DNA of 62,975 nt, taken from IMG/VR virus record IMGVR_UViG_3300022929_000018, positions 1 through 62,975 of that record. One strand, 5' to 3'. A model generated the notes under the pieces. The model did no database searches. It was given only the letters and a program-made list of their open reading frames with translations, and was not told where the DNA came from. Below are positions 28,498-37,681 of this stretch, piece after piece. How positions within the stretch are numbered: the first letter of the stretch is position 1; each line of letters starts with the position of its first letter. The DNA comes from a virus. The translations under genes and the position numbers were made by a program.

Positions 28498-29541
28498 ATG
28501 CCAGCAACACACGACTTAATAGATCCGGATTATTATAATGATATGCAACTTAAGATACAGCGTGTCTTGGGTGATGGTATCACTGATGGTTTTGGATATC
28601 TTGGTTATGGACAACCTGTCTTAAGTTCGCAAGTAAGCACAAGTAATAAAGTTACTGTAGAACAATACAGCAATCTAAGATATGATATTTGGAATGCCTG
28701 GAATCATTTAAACAATGCTCTTCCAAGTGGTTCGAATGAAGTCAATATGCTTGAAGTTACAGAGCGTAAAAAAATTAGATATCAAGCACCTGCATCAGGC
28801 GGCCCTTCAATGCCAGTTGATAAATGGGGTGCATTTGTAAACAGCATTTACTCAAATGCAAGAAATTTAGCAGTAGCAGGACAGAGAAGAACTGTTAACC
28901 ACGGCTCATCATCACTTACTTGGCCAAATGCAACATATGGAGATAACTGGAGCGATTCAGTAATTTGTAGTGTATTTGTTTTGTTTAGTAGTTTAGATGA
29001 TTCAAGACATTTCTTTAACAGCGGTAGTAGCATTGATATTACTTCAACACGTACAGGCGGATCAGTAACAAATCAAAACACAAGTTGGACAAGTATACTG
29101 AATAGTGCAGGTACACAAAAATTTAGTGGCAATCATCCTGCCACAGGATCAGGACCTACATTTACAGGCGGAAACTTTTACAAGTGTACAAGTACTTTTC
29201 AACAACCATATGTTGACGTAGTAGGTAGCAGTCCATATAGTCTAAATAGATATAGAATATTTGCAAGAACACCTAACCAAGCAAACCCACATCTTACAGG
29301 CGCAGACACGATTGAGTTCCGTGTTGAATTCATAGATGATCACGAGGAACAAGGTGGTCCACCAGCAGTAGGTCCATCAAACCCAGGTGATGGCGGTTTT
29401 GGTCCTGACGTTGTAGACGGACAAATCACGGTTACTGTACAAACAACTGAAGCAACTGGTACTTTACAGCCAGGCGGAGCAGGGTCATTTGATATTGCTA
29501 CACCTATTGTAAACATTGGTCAAGTTGTAGAAGTTAGTTAA
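28498..29541 (+). CDS. Virion protein, second of a paralogous pair
   Basis: A 347-residue paralogue of the preceding gene: the YGYGQP, LRYDIWNAWNHL, DDSRHFFNSGSSI and ILNSAGTQKFSGN segments align with it in the same order. It has a Gly/Pro-rich linker near residue 285 (GGPPAVGPSNPGDGG) and a final beta segment. AGAGG lies 9 nt before ATG 28498. It ends the contiguous virion block; the next gene has its own late promoter motif. The duplication suggests two related decoration or fibre proteins. The function is unknown. Confidence 0.6.
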   Translation: MPATHDLIDPDYYNDMQLKIQRVLGDGITDGFGYLGYGQPVLSSQVSTSNKVTVEQYSNLRYDIWNAWNHLNNALPSGSNEVNMLEVTERKKIRYQAPASGGPSMPVDKWGAFVNSIYSNARNLAVAGQRRTVNHGSSSLTWPNATYGDNWSDSVICSVFVLFSSLDDSRHFFNSGSSIDITSTRTGGSVTNQNTSWTSILNSAGTQKFSGNHPATGSGPTFTGGNFYKCTSTFQQPYVDVVGSSPYSLNRYRIFARTPNQANPHLTGADTIEFRVEFIDDHEEQGGPPAVGPSNPGDGGFGPDVVDGQITVTVQTTEATGTLQPGGAGSFDIATPIVNIGQVVEVS

Positions 29542-29582
29542 AAAATCCACTACCACAAATAGCACTTAGGCTCTTAATGTAC

Positions 29583-29591
29583 CAATAAATA
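29583..29591 (+). promoter_or_regulatory. Candidate late promoter before the sugar/radical-SAM island
   Basis: CAATAAATA, extended as CAATAAATATATGCGTA, lies in the 76-nt gap before the 29618 gene. It closely resembles the reverse-strand element GATAAATATATACG at 44401-44410. A strong AAAGGAG ribosome site follows, leaving room for a normal short leader. Confidence 0.5.
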
Positions 29592-29617
29592 TATGCGTAC
29601 ATTATAAAGGAGTTATT

Positions 29618-29965
29618 ATGCAAAATGAATATAAAGATGCTTTAGAATTCTCAAAGTATCGTCAAACACTTTCTGTTCAACGCAAAACACTTAAAGAAAA
29701 AATTGAAGCCAGACTTACATATGGTAAAAATGGTGGAATCTTTAAGATTGATAGAGATTTGTTAAACTTTGTCGAAATGTTAATTTACAAAGACAGATCA
29801 GAAAATGTTGTAATTTTAGATGTAAATGAAAATCCAATTTTAGTTGAAAACTTAGTTGAATTTAGAGATGAAATTTTCGATAGGTATTTTAGTGCAACTT
29901 TTGAATATCACGAAGAATATCAAAAAATTAAGAAAAGTAGATCAGTAGAGACATTAGTATCGTGA
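29618..29965 (+). CDS. Small protein opening the sugar/radical-SAM island
   Basis: A 115-residue, strongly charged protein with no family I recognise. It is mostly helical by eye: an N-terminal Lys-rich helix (YRQTLSVQRKTLKEKIEARL), then a mixed region FKIDRDLLNFVEMLIYKD and VVILDVNENPILVENL, and a Lys/Glu-rich end. No membrane segment or Cys is seen. ATG 29618 has AAGGAG 5 nt upstream and lies behind a late promoter motif. Its TGA overlaps the next GTG start (GTGA), so it is translationally linked to the first glycosyltransferase-like gene. Confidence 0.6.
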   Translation: MQNEYKDALEFSKYRQTLSVQRKTLKEKIEARLTYGKNGGIFKIDRDLLNFVEMLIYKDRSENVVILDVNENPILVENLVEFRDEIFDRYFSATFEYHEEYQKIKKSRSVETLVS

Positions 29966-30813
29966 AAAAAGGTGTAGTAATATTTGCACACAATAACAGG
30001 CAGATAGATTACGCAAAAATGGCACTTGCGTCAGGCGGTCTTGCTAAAAAACATCTAGGTGTTCCTGTTAGTTTAATTACAGATCAGTCAACAGTTGACT
30101 GGCTAAAAGAATCTAATCTTTGGGATAAAGCACTACAAACTTTTGAACAGATTATTGATGTAGAACGTCCTGCAGATTTACAACAGCGTAAGTTTAAAGA
30201 CGGCAAAGAAAGTGTTACTGCTCCATTTAAAAATAGTAATAGGTCCAGTGTTTGGGATCTTACTCCTTATGATAGAACGTTAATGATAGATTGTGATTAC
30301 TTTATTTTTTCAGATGCACTAAATGAATACTGGGAATGTGAAAGTGATATACTTATTAGTACAAAGTACAACGATGTGCAAGGAAATAGAATAGGATACC
30401 TTGACAAATACATAAGTGATACAGGTGTAAGACTGTTATGGGCGACAACAGTTATGTTTACAAAAAATGAAAATACAAAAGTATTTTTTGAACTAGTAAA
30501 ACATATTAAAGACAATTATAAAAAGTTTGCAGACATTTTTAGATTTGATAACAGAATGTATAGAAATGATATTTCGTTTGGTATTGCAAGGCATATACTT
30601 TATGGTTTTGAAACTGATAATGATTATGCAATGCCACCTGTGCTTTCAGTGCCGGATATGGATTTAGTTTATGATGTCAATGAAAACGGAATCCAATTGC
30701 TGACATCTAATGCAAATGATTATACACTATGTAATATTAAAGACAGAGATATTCATATAATGAATAAACAAGCAATAACAAGACACATTGATAAGTTTAT
30801 GGAGTTAGTATGA
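29962..30813 (+). CDS. GT-A-like glycosyltransferase candidate, pair A member 1
   Basis: A 283-residue protein starting at GTG 29962 in a GTGA overlap. It opens with VVIFAHNNRQIDYAKMAL, a Rossmann-like beta-alpha start, and near residue 105 has the segment TPYDRTLMIDCDYFIF. The D-x-D (DCD) after a hydrophobic strand is the nucleotide-sugar/metal signature of GT-A enzymes, similar in layout to GT8. The next gene has the equivalent TPFEHTVCLDADMLFF, so they are paralogues. No transmembrane segment is seen, so it is probably cytoplasmic. Substrate unknown. Its position in an operon of sugar-related genes supports a role in glycan synthesis or transfer. Confidence 0.6.
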   Translation: MKKGVVIFAHNNRQIDYAKMALASGGLAKKHLGVPVSLITDQSTVDWLKESNLWDKALQTFEQIIDVERPADLQQRKFKDGKESVTAPFKNSNRSSVWDLTPYDRTLMIDCDYFIFSDALNEYWECESDILISTKYNDVQGNRIGYLDKYISDTGVRLLWATTVMFTKNENTKVFFELVKHIKDNYKKFADIFRFDNRMYRNDISFGIARHILYGFETDNDYAMPPVLSVPDMDLVYDVNENGIQLLTSNANDYTLCNIKDRDIHIMNKQAITRHIDKFMELV

Positions 30814-31655
30814 TAGACTTTGGATATCTAATTATTGTAAATGAAGGTGCAGACACAAACTACACACGTCTTGCATATGCACTTGCACTAAGCATAAAAA
30901 ATACACAAAAAGAAGGTTATGATAAAGTTGCTTTAGTCATTGACGATAAACAACATATAGAAAACTTTACATCAACTTGGGTATTCGATCACGTAATTGA
31001 ATATCAAGGTCCAGAAGGTTGGGATAGTAGATCCTATATGGATCAGGTTACACCATTTGAACATACTGTATGCTTGGACGCAGATATGTTATTCTTTAGG
31101 GACTACAGCCATTGGGCAGAATATTTTATTGCAAACAGTGAATTATATGTAGCAAACAAAGCATATACTTACAGAGGCGAACTTGTTGTAAGCGATCATT
31201 ATAGAAAATGTTTTACAATGAATAATTTACCTAACCTATATAGTTTTTACACATTCTTTAAAAAGGATAGTGTATTAGCAAAAGAGTTTTTTGATTTACA
31301 ACGTGCTATTATTAAAAATCCTGAAAGATATAGTAATGAATTTTTAATTTCGCACAAACCTAAAGTTGTAGGAACAGATGAAGCATTTGCTCTTGCAGCA
31401 AACATTTTAGATATTGCGGACGACATTGCATATCCTTTAGAGTTTCCCCGTGTTGTTCATATGAAAGGTATGATACAGAATTGGCCTTATCCTGCAGATA
31501 CAGTTAGTGATCACGTAGGTTTTTACTTTGATAGAAATGCTAAAGTAAAGATAGGTAACTTTCAACAAACAGATATTTTACACTATGTTGAAAAAGATAA
31601 AATAACACTAGAAACAATTAACATATTGGAGGAAATAGCGTGGAAGAAAAGATAA
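30810..31655 (+). CDS. GT-A-like glycosyltransferase candidate, pair A member 2
   Basis: A 281-residue paralogue of the preceding gene, linked by an ATGA overlap with GGAG 5 nt before the start. It opens FGYLIIVNEGADTNYTRLAYALALSI. It carries the D-x-D motif in TPFEHTVCLDADMLFFRDY near residue 94, and later VGTDEAFALAANIL, where GT-A enzymes often have a base-providing acidic residue. The C-terminus has VHMKGMIQNWP, similar to the HxxGxxKPW-type end of GT8 proteins. This makes it the better-supported member of the pair. Acceptor and sugar are not inferable. Confidence 0.65.
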   Translation: MIDFGYLIIVNEGADTNYTRLAYALALSIKNTQKEGYDKVALVIDDKQHIENFTSTWVFDHVIEYQGPEGWDSRSYMDQVTPFEHTVCLDADMLFFRDYSHWAEYFIANSELYVANKAYTYRGELVVSDHYRKCFTMNNLPNLYSFYTFFKKDSVLAKEFFDLQRAIIKNPERYSNEFLISHKPKVVGTDEAFALAANILDIADDIAYPLEFPRVVHMKGMIQNWPYPADTVSDHVGFYFDRNAKVKIGNFQQTDILHYVEKDKITLETINILEEIAWKKR

Positions 31656-32284
31656 GAGATATTCCAGACCTTCCAGACTTTGACGAATGGATTGCAAATT
31701 ATAAACCGCCTGTAGTAAACTATCTAGCAGCATTTGATCAGGAAACAGGAAAAGTATTATGTGTAGGTCCTGATTATTCAATTGACAAAGAGCGTTTCAA
31801 GAAAACTATTAGCATTGATTCAGATACTGCATTGGCTATCATTGAAGGCGAAATCAAAATGAATAAATGTTTCGTAGATGTTCAGTCAGGTAGTTTAGAA
31901 ATTACAGAAGTACAAAATTTATTTAAAATAGATGATGTACTACATAGAATTGTTAATATTAAATGGGCTGAAATAGATGAACCTGATGTGATTGTATCAC
32001 GAAAGGGAGATACATTTACAGTTCAACTATCTGAAAAATATGGCGGAACATATAAACTAAACAGCGACACGCCAATAGCAACAAGAAAAATATTCTGGGA
32101 CGGAGAAACAATTTTAAATTTTGATATATGCGATTACAATGATCCTCATACAAGTTATTATACAGCAAGTGTAAGACTAGAAGATCTAGTAGGAAAAAGT
32201 TTTAATTTTACTTGTGATAGTCCAGATGACGCCAGTGTGTTTACACGCAGGTTATTTAAAAATTATGTATTTGAGGAACTATGA
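31640..32284 (+). CDS. Unassigned protein within the glycosyltransferase cluster
   Basis: A 214-residue protein starting at GTG 31640 with a strong GGAGGA site 6 nt upstream, overlapping the preceding gene by 16 nt. The N-terminus IPDLPDFDEWIANYKPP is followed by alternating short strands: AAFDQETGKVLCVGPDY, then a C-terminal half TFTVQLSEKYGG and FWDGETILNFDICDYNDPH. The whole looks beta-rich without membrane segments. No family recognised. It could be a structural protein that is the target of the neighbouring glycosyltransferases, or a binding protein; this is speculation from position only. Confidence 0.55.
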   Translation: MEEKIRDIPDLPDFDEWIANYKPPVVNYLAAFDQETGKVLCVGPDYSIDKERFKKTISIDSDTALAIIEGEIKMNKCFVDVQSGSLEITEVQNLFKIDDVLHRIVNIKWAEIDEPDVIVSRKGDTFTVQLSEKYGGTYKLNSDTPIATRKIFWDGETILNFDICDYNDPHTSYYTASVRLEDLVGKSFNFTCDSPDDASVFTRRLFKNYVFEEL

Positions 32285-33186
32285 CAAAAGTAGTAGAGTT
32301 TGATGTATTCTTTTTAAGTTATGATGAGCCGAATGCTGATCTACACTATGCTGACCTGTGTAACAAAGTTCCGTGGGCACAGCGCATACACGGAGTTAAA
32401 GGATCAGACCACGCACACAAAGCAGCAGCAGAAGCCTCTGAAACAGATTGGGTGCTAACTGTAGATGCAGATAATATTGTTGATCCTAAGTTTTTCGATT
32501 TAGACTTAGATATGACAGATGAAAAAATACGTGCATACAGTTGGTGCGGCAGAAACAATGTTAACGGATTGCGTTATGGCAACGGCGGCTTAAAGTTATG
32601 GCACCGTCAGCATATTCTTGATATGAAAACACACGAAAACGCAGACAGTGAAAGAGCGCAAGTTGACTTTTGTTGGGAAGAAGGTTATAGGAACTTTCCA
32701 GTTACTTTTAGTGATACAATTATAAATGAGACACCTTTTATGGCTTGGCGTGCCGGCTTCCGTGAAGGTGTGAAGATGACATTAGATGGCGGCTTACAAG
32801 TTCCGCCTATGGAGATCGAAGAGCGTATATGGTGGCATAACTTACATAGGTTAAGAATATGGAGTACAGTTGGTACACACATTGAAAATGGTTTGTGGGC
32901 AATCTACGGTGCAAGACTAGGAACGTATCTAACAAATTGTACTGATTGGGATCATATACAAGTAAGAGATTTTGAATTGCTACGTGAATTGTACAACGAG
33001 CAATGTAAGCAATATGAGGACGGATTTGGATTAGAACAAGAAACAAAAAGACTAGGCACAGAGATAAGACATAACTTAGGACTAGAATGGCCTGATCTTG
33101 ATCCACAACAAAGTAGATATGTAATGGCACTTTATGAGGAAACTATTAGGTTAGGTACAACTTATTATAGTAAAAAGTATGTATGA
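32281..33186 (+). CDS. GT2-like glycosyltransferase candidate, pair B member 1
   Basis: A 301-residue protein with an ATGA overlap to the previous gene. The N-terminus VFFLSYDEPNADLHYADLC is followed at about residue 60 by WVLTVDADNIVDPKFFDLD, a D-x-D after a hydrophobic strand, as in GT-A (GT2-like) enzymes. The next segment, YSWCGRNNVNGLRYGNGGLKLWHRQ, has a Gly-rich loop shared with the next gene. The later FMAWRAGFREGVKM would fit the acceptor region. No membrane segment, so probably a soluble enzyme. The substrate is unknown. It is strongly similar to the second half of the next protein. Confidence 0.65.
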   Translation: MTKVVEFDVFFLSYDEPNADLHYADLCNKVPWAQRIHGVKGSDHAHKAAAEASETDWVLTVDADNIVDPKFFDLDLDMTDEKIRAYSWCGRNNVNGLRYGNGGLKLWHRQHILDMKTHENADSERAQVDFCWEEGYRNFPVTFSDTIINETPFMAWRAGFREGVKMTLDGGLQVPPMEIEERIWWHNLHRLRIWSTVGTHIENGLWAIYGARLGTYLTNCTDWDHIQVRDFELLRELYNEQCKQYEDGFGLEQETKRLGTEIRHNLGLEWPDLDPQQSRYVMALYEETIRLGTTYYSKKYV

Positions 33187-34234
33187 TATTTTTTTTATTA
33201 GCAATGGAGAGTGTAATAGCAATGCTTGGACACAGTTCAAGCAAAAGTTTCCTAACGCACAAAAAATAGATAATTGTAAAACTTTCGAACAAGTATCTCA
33301 ACGAAGTTTAACAAAACACTTCTGGGTAGTATGGGATAATTTACTACTACAACAAGATTTTAATTTAGATTACCGTGTTCCTGAATGGGATGCAGATTAT
33401 GTACACGTATTCCGCAATGGAAAATACTATGACGGTGTATGTATTTTTCCTAAGAAAGCACGTATTCTACAACGTGAATGGGATTATAGATTCTTTACTA
33501 ACAAAAAAGAAATAGATATACAAGCAAGTAAGCCTATACAGTATGATGTTGCATTTATTTCATATCACGAACCTAATGCAGAAGTAAATTACAACAAGTT
33601 ATTAAAGAAAGCACCTAATGCTGTATGGATAAAAGACGTAACAGGCATACATCAAGCACATATAGAAGCAGCAAAACAATGTAATACTGAACTATTTTAC
33701 ATTGTTGACGCTGATGCAGAGATTTTAGACGAATTTAATTTTAATATGCAAATACCTTACTATGATTTCAATGCTAGGAAAAGCGTATATGTATGGAGAG
33801 GTAGAAATCCCATTACAGATTTAGAATACGGGTATGGCGGTGTTAAGTTATTTCCGCGACAAACTACAATTGATATGGATGTAAACAGTCCGGATATGAC
33901 TACTAGCCTTTCTGACAGTTTTAAAGCAATGCAAGAAGTAAGTAACATTACAGCATTCAATACAGACGGATTTAGTACTTGGAAAAGTGCGTTTAGAGAG
34001 TGTTGTAAATTAGCAAGTAGAACTATTAAAGGTCAAAAAGATGATGAAACAGATGAAAGACTTAGTAAATGGTGTAGTGATTATGGCAGAGACAGACCGT
34101 TTGGGGACTATGCTATTCAAGGCGCCAGAGCCGGTAGGAAATATGGTGTTAGCAATAGTGCTGAGCCTGATGCATTACGCAAGATAAACGATTTTAAATG
34201 GCTACGGGAGCAGTTTGATGCACGACAAGGATAG
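33179..34234 (+). CDS. GT2-like protein with duplicated, degenerate first half, pair B member 2
   Basis: A 351-residue protein. Residues ~120-350 repeat the preceding GT-like protein: VAFISYHEPNAEVNYNKLL, then LFYIVDADAEILDEFNF (D-x-D), VYVWRGRNPITDLEYGYGG and STWKSAFRECCK. Residues 1-115 look like a second, shortened copy of the same fold: IFFISNGECNSNAWTQFK, then HFWVVWDNLLLQQDFNLDY. At the place of VDAD this copy reads VWDN, so the metal-binding D-x-D is lost. The N-terminal half may be a binding or regulatory domain. It overlaps its upstream neighbour by 8 nt, and no clear ribosome site is visible, so it is likely translated by coupling. Confidence 0.6.
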   Translation: MYDIFFISNGECNSNAWTQFKQKFPNAQKIDNCKTFEQVSQRSLTKHFWVVWDNLLLQQDFNLDYRVPEWDADYVHVFRNGKYYDGVCIFPKKARILQREWDYRFFTNKKEIDIQASKPIQYDVAFISYHEPNAEVNYNKLLKKAPNAVWIKDVTGIHQAHIEAAKQCNTELFYIVDADAEILDEFNFNMQIPYYDFNARKSVYVWRGRNPITDLEYGYGGVKLFPRQTTIDMDVNSPDMTTSLSDSFKAMQEVSNITAFNTDGFSTWKSAFRECCKLASRTIKGQKDDETDERLSKWCSDYGRDRPFGDYAIQGARAGRKYGVSNSAEPDALRKINDFKWLREQFDARQG

Positions 34235-35585
34235 AATAGAGAAATTTATTCCTATTATGGACGAAATCTCTCCTACATTCTGTATGGCTAAGTGGCATCA
34301 TACTACTATCTATTTGCAAACAGGAGAGACTCATAGTTGTTACCATCCTGCACCGCATAAGATTCCGTTAGAAGGACTTAAAGAGAATCCAAGCCAACTA
34401 CATAATACTCCGCAAAAGAAACAAGAACGCCAGCAAATGATAAATGGTGAAAAGCCTAGCGGATGTCAGTATTGTTGGAACATTGAATGTATGGGTAAGG
34501 ATTACATTTCAGATAGAAAAGAACGTAATGCAAGTATACACACAGAAGAAAGATTTGCTGCTATTAAAAAAGATCCTATGGCAGATGTAAATCCACAGTA
34601 TGTAGAAATAAGTTTTGGTAATGAATGCAATTTTAAGTGTGGTTATTGTCATCCTAAACACAGTAGCACATATCATAAAGAAATAAGAGATCACGGACCT
34701 TACACTATGGTTAAGAACCATCGCAATGATATTGATTGGTTTAAAATTCATAAAGAAGAAGATAATCCTTATGTAAAAGCATTTTGGGAATGGTGGCCTG
34801 AACTGCGTAAGACACTTACTATTTTACGTATCACAGGCGGCGAACCATTATTACAGCAAAGCACTTGGCGTATGTTTGAAGAACTAGAAAAGAATCCTAT
34901 GCCTAATTTAGAATTAAACATTAATAGTAACTTTGGTGTTAAAAGTATATTGATAGAACGTTTTGCAGACAAAGTAAACAGCCTTATAGCAAAAGGTTGC
35001 ATAAAAGATTTCAAAGTTTTCACAAGTATGGATACTTGGGGAGAACAAGCAGAATATATTCGTACAGGATTAGATTTAGAGTTATGGGAAAAGAATTTTG
35101 ATATCTATATGACTAAAACAAATCACCCATTAACATTTATGGTTACATTTAATATTTTAACTGTTACAAATTTTGATAAGTTCTTAAGAAAAGTATTAGA
35201 ATGGCGTAAGAAATATAACACAGACGATCAAACAAAATGGCAACGTATTAGATTTGATACGCCTTATTTAAAAGAACCTTTACAGTATGATATGAATATA
35301 CTTCCTAAAGAAGAATTTATGCCCTATATGAAACGACACTTACAGTTTATTGCAGACCAAGTGGACGATGCAGATAGATATAAATTTAGTATTATGGAAT
35401 ATGAAAAGTTTAGACGTGTAGTTGACTATATGTCTAGCACAGAATATACTGCACAAAAAATTACAGAAGGTCGCAGAGATTTTGCTGCTTGGTTTAGAGA
35501 ATATGATAGAAGACGAAATGTAGACTTCAGAAAAACTTTTCCAGACCTTATAGATTTTTATGAGGACTGTTGTGGCTTGGTATGA
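34218..35585 (+). CDS. Radical SAM protein with N-terminal twitch/SPASM-like half, copy 1
   Basis: A 455-residue protein. ATG 34218 has CGGGAG 7 nt upstream; the in-frame TTG at 34215 is less likely. The radical SAM core is clear near residue 145: NECNFKCGYCHPKHSST gives the CxxxCxxC cluster site, followed by ITGGEPLL. Before it, the N-terminal ~90 residues have Cys-containing segments (FCMAKWHHTTIYLQTGE, HSCYHP, SGCQYCW) that look like a SPASM/twitch auxiliary domain placed N-terminally. This is the arrangement of the twitch-domain radical SAM family found in marine phages and bacteria. Such enzymes modify peptides or sugars; the substrate here is unknown. It lies between glycosyltransferase-like and SGNH-like genes. 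Confidence 0.8.
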   Translation: MHDKDRIEKFIPIMDEISPTFCMAKWHHTTIYLQTGETHSCYHPAPHKIPLEGLKENPSQLHNTPQKKQERQQMINGEKPSGCQYCWNIECMGKDYISDRKERNASIHTEERFAAIKKDPMADVNPQYVEISFGNECNFKCGYCHPKHSSTYHKEIRDHGPYTMVKNHRNDIDWFKIHKEEDNPYVKAFWEWWPELRKTLTILRITGGEPLLQQSTWRMFEELEKNPMPNLELNINSNFGVKSILIERFADKVNSLIAKGCIKDFKVFTSMDTWGEQAEYIRTGLDLELWEKNFDIYMTKTNHPLTFMVTFNILTVTNFDKFLRKVLEWRKKYNTDDQTKWQRIRFDTPYLKEPLQYDMNILPKEEFMPYMKRHLQFIADQVDDADRYKFSIMEYEKFRRVVDYMSSTEYTAQKITEGRRDFAAWFREYDRRRNVDFRKTFPDLIDFYEDCCGLV

Positions 35586-36504
35586 TTCGGAACTAAAGGC
35601 AGATGAAGCACACGGGTTGATGCACAGCATTAACAAAGTGTTAATCCGTGACGACTGTTATAGGCCTAAGCACATTAAAGTTCCGGCACAATATGCTGAG
35701 TTATGGGCTAAAAGAAATAAAAAGAATTTACTTTTAAATATAGGCGAAAGTTGGACTTACGGAGAAGGACTACAAGATATTGCAACAGCAATAGGCCAGT
35801 TTGATTTAGGAAGTATGTTAAGACATAGTTTTGGTGCAAGACTTGCAAATATGTTGGACACAGACTTTTATCAATATGCTGTTCCGGGTAACAGTAATTT
35901 AGCAATGTCGCATACACTAAAACGTATCCTTAAAGAACTTGATACAAGTAAGTATGAAAAAATTTATCTGTGCTTTCAAGTTACAGAACCTAGCAGAGAA
36001 ATGCAACAATTAAATGAACTTGTACAATGGAATCACCCACTAAAAAATTTATATGATAAAAAATATCTTGCTGAAAAAAAGTTAGATTTACAACAATGGT
36101 TAGAAAAATATGACTCTTATTTGTACAGTTACATTGATGACATCGTAAGCAATTACACTAACGTAAACACTGTAGTATGGAAAAACTTCTGTTGTACTAA
36201 CACAACAAGCCAATATAATTTTAAAATAATCGATGAGAGTTGGATACAGTTTAGTGCTAAAACAAATGGATACAAAATTAATATGCCAAGTTTTTATAAT
36301 GCAGGTTGGCTTGATGATTTAATGAGGGATTACAAAGAAATTAGTTTTAAACACAAGTACATTGGAAAGCAATTAAAAGTTATAGAACAGTCTAACAAAT
36401 ACTTAGGAAGTTGTCCAGATCATAGACCTCATCCTAGAGAAGTACAGCACAGTCTATGGGCAACAAACATATATCACAAATCAGGATGGGCTAATGAACA
36501 ATAA
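35572..36504 (+). CDS. SGNH-hydrolase-like protein, copy 1
   Basis: About 310 residues. I prefer GTG 35572, with GAGG 6 nt upstream; ATG 35560 in the same frame has no site. Near residue 55 it reads LLLNIGESWTYGEGL: a strand followed by G-E-S-W-T, in the position of the block-I Ser of SGNH/GDSL hydrolases. A later YQYAVPGNSNLAMSHTL resembles block II (G-x-x-x-N). A C-terminal DHRPHPREVQHSLWA could supply the His of block V, although the usual DxxH spacing is not exact. Such enzymes remove or transfer acyl groups, for example on sugars. It sits between the two radical SAM genes. Confidence 0.55.
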   Translation: MAWYDSELKADEAHGLMHSINKVLIRDDCYRPKHIKVPAQYAELWAKRNKKNLLLNIGESWTYGEGLQDIATAIGQFDLGSMLRHSFGARLANMLDTDFYQYAVPGNSNLAMSHTLKRILKELDTSKYEKIYLCFQVTEPSREMQQLNELVQWNHPLKNLYDKKYLAEKKLDLQQWLEKYDSYLYSYIDDIVSNYTNVNTVVWKNFCCTNTTSQYNFKIIDESWIQFSAKTNGYKINMPSFYNAGWLDDLMRDYKEISFKHKYIGKQLKVIEQSNKYLGSCPDHRPHPREVQHSLWATNIYHKSGWANEQ

Positions 36505-37681
36505 AACATTTTGCATTTATCCTTGGATCCATATGTATGTCAATCCAGACGGAAGTGTTTTACCTTGTTGCGTAGGTGAGTACGATAAGCATCTTGGTAA
36601 TGTAAGAGAAAATACAATTCAAGAAATATGGAATAATGACAAGTACAAAACCCTAAGACGTAATATGCTAGAGGGTAAAAAATGTGTAGAATGTAAGGCT
36701 TGTTATCAACAAGAAGATAGTGGCAACGAAAGTACACGTATAAGCAAAAACAAAGAGTTTGCACATTTAATGCCATTAGTGCAAAATACATTACAAGACG
36801 GAACATATCCTGAAATGACATTGCGTCATTTTGATGTAAGATGGAGTAATATTTGTAATTTTAAATGTAGAAGTTGTTCTAGCACATATTCTAGCACGTG
36901 GGCTCAAGAAGACAGTCGTAATGGTAAACATAAAGAAATATTCATTATGGCGGATGGAGATGATAACAGTCGATTATACGAACAGTTTCAACCTTACTTT
37001 AAAGACATAGAAAGTTTTTATTTTGCAGGCGGCGAGCCTTTAATGACAGATAAACATTATGCTATACTAGAGCATTTGATCGAAACTAAAAATACAGATG
37101 TAAAAATAAGTTACAATACAAATATTAGTAACCTACATTACAAAAATAAAAGTGTTATTGAATTATGGAAAAACTTTCCTAACATACAAGTATTTGCTAG
37201 TTTAGATCATTACGGAGATAGAGCAGAATACATTAGAGAAGGAACTAATTGGAGCAAAATAGAAAAGAATATTAGATTAATTAAGCAAGAAACACCGCAC
37301 GTAAGACTTAATTTTAGTGCAGTGATAAGTGCATTTAATGTTTTTACAGTTACAGACTTTTTAGATTATGTATTAGCAGAAGGATTATTTGAAACAAATG
37401 TATATCCAACATTTTATAACATTGTTCACCCAGAGTACTACAGTGCAAGTATTTTAAATGATATGCTAAAATGGAGTGTAATTAATAAAATTAAAGCAAA
37501 GGCACACAAATACAATGCACACGTACAAGGACTTTTGAGAGATGTAGTAAGACATTTAGAAAACAGTGAATATGATGAAAACTTAAAGGAACAATTTATA
37601 GTACATACAGATTACTATGATAAAATAAGAAATAGAAACTTTTTAAAAACGTTTCCTGAACTAAAGGAAATAATGGAATGA
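36494..37681 (+). CDS. Radical SAM protein with N-terminal SPASM/twitch half, copy 2
   Basis: A 395-residue protein, ATG 36494 with AGGA upstream. The first ~75 residues are an unmistakable SPASM-like unit: FCIYPWIHMYVNPDGSVLPC, HLGNVRENTIQEIWN, and a closing CVECKACYQQE. The radical SAM core follows near residue 118: NICNFKCRSCSSTYSSTW (CxxxCxxC), then FAGGEPLM. In most peptide-modifying enzymes SPASM lies after the core; here it is in front, as in the N-terminal twitch family. It is a paralogue of the 34218 gene. Two 4Fe-4S sites are likely. The pairing with SGNH-like and sugar-transfer genes suggests work on a glycan or on a phage protein decorated by it. Confidence 0.82.
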   Translation: MNNKTFCIYPWIHMYVNPDGSVLPCCVGEYDKHLGNVRENTIQEIWNNDKYKTLRRNMLEGKKCVECKACYQQEDSGNESTRISKNKEFAHLMPLVQNTLQDGTYPEMTLRHFDVRWSNICNFKCRSCSSTYSSTWAQEDSRNGKHKEIFIMADGDDNSRLYEQFQPYFKDIESFYFAGGEPLMTDKHYAILEHLIETKNTDVKISYNTNISNLHYKNKSVIELWKNFPNIQVFASLDHYGDRAEYIREGTNWSKIEKNIRLIKQETPHVRLNFSAVISAFNVFTVTDFLDYVLAEGLFETNVYPTFYNIVHPEYYSASILNDMLKWSVINKIKAKAHKYNAHVQGLLRDVVRHLENSEYDENLKEQFIVHTDYYDKIRNRNFLKTFPELKEIME

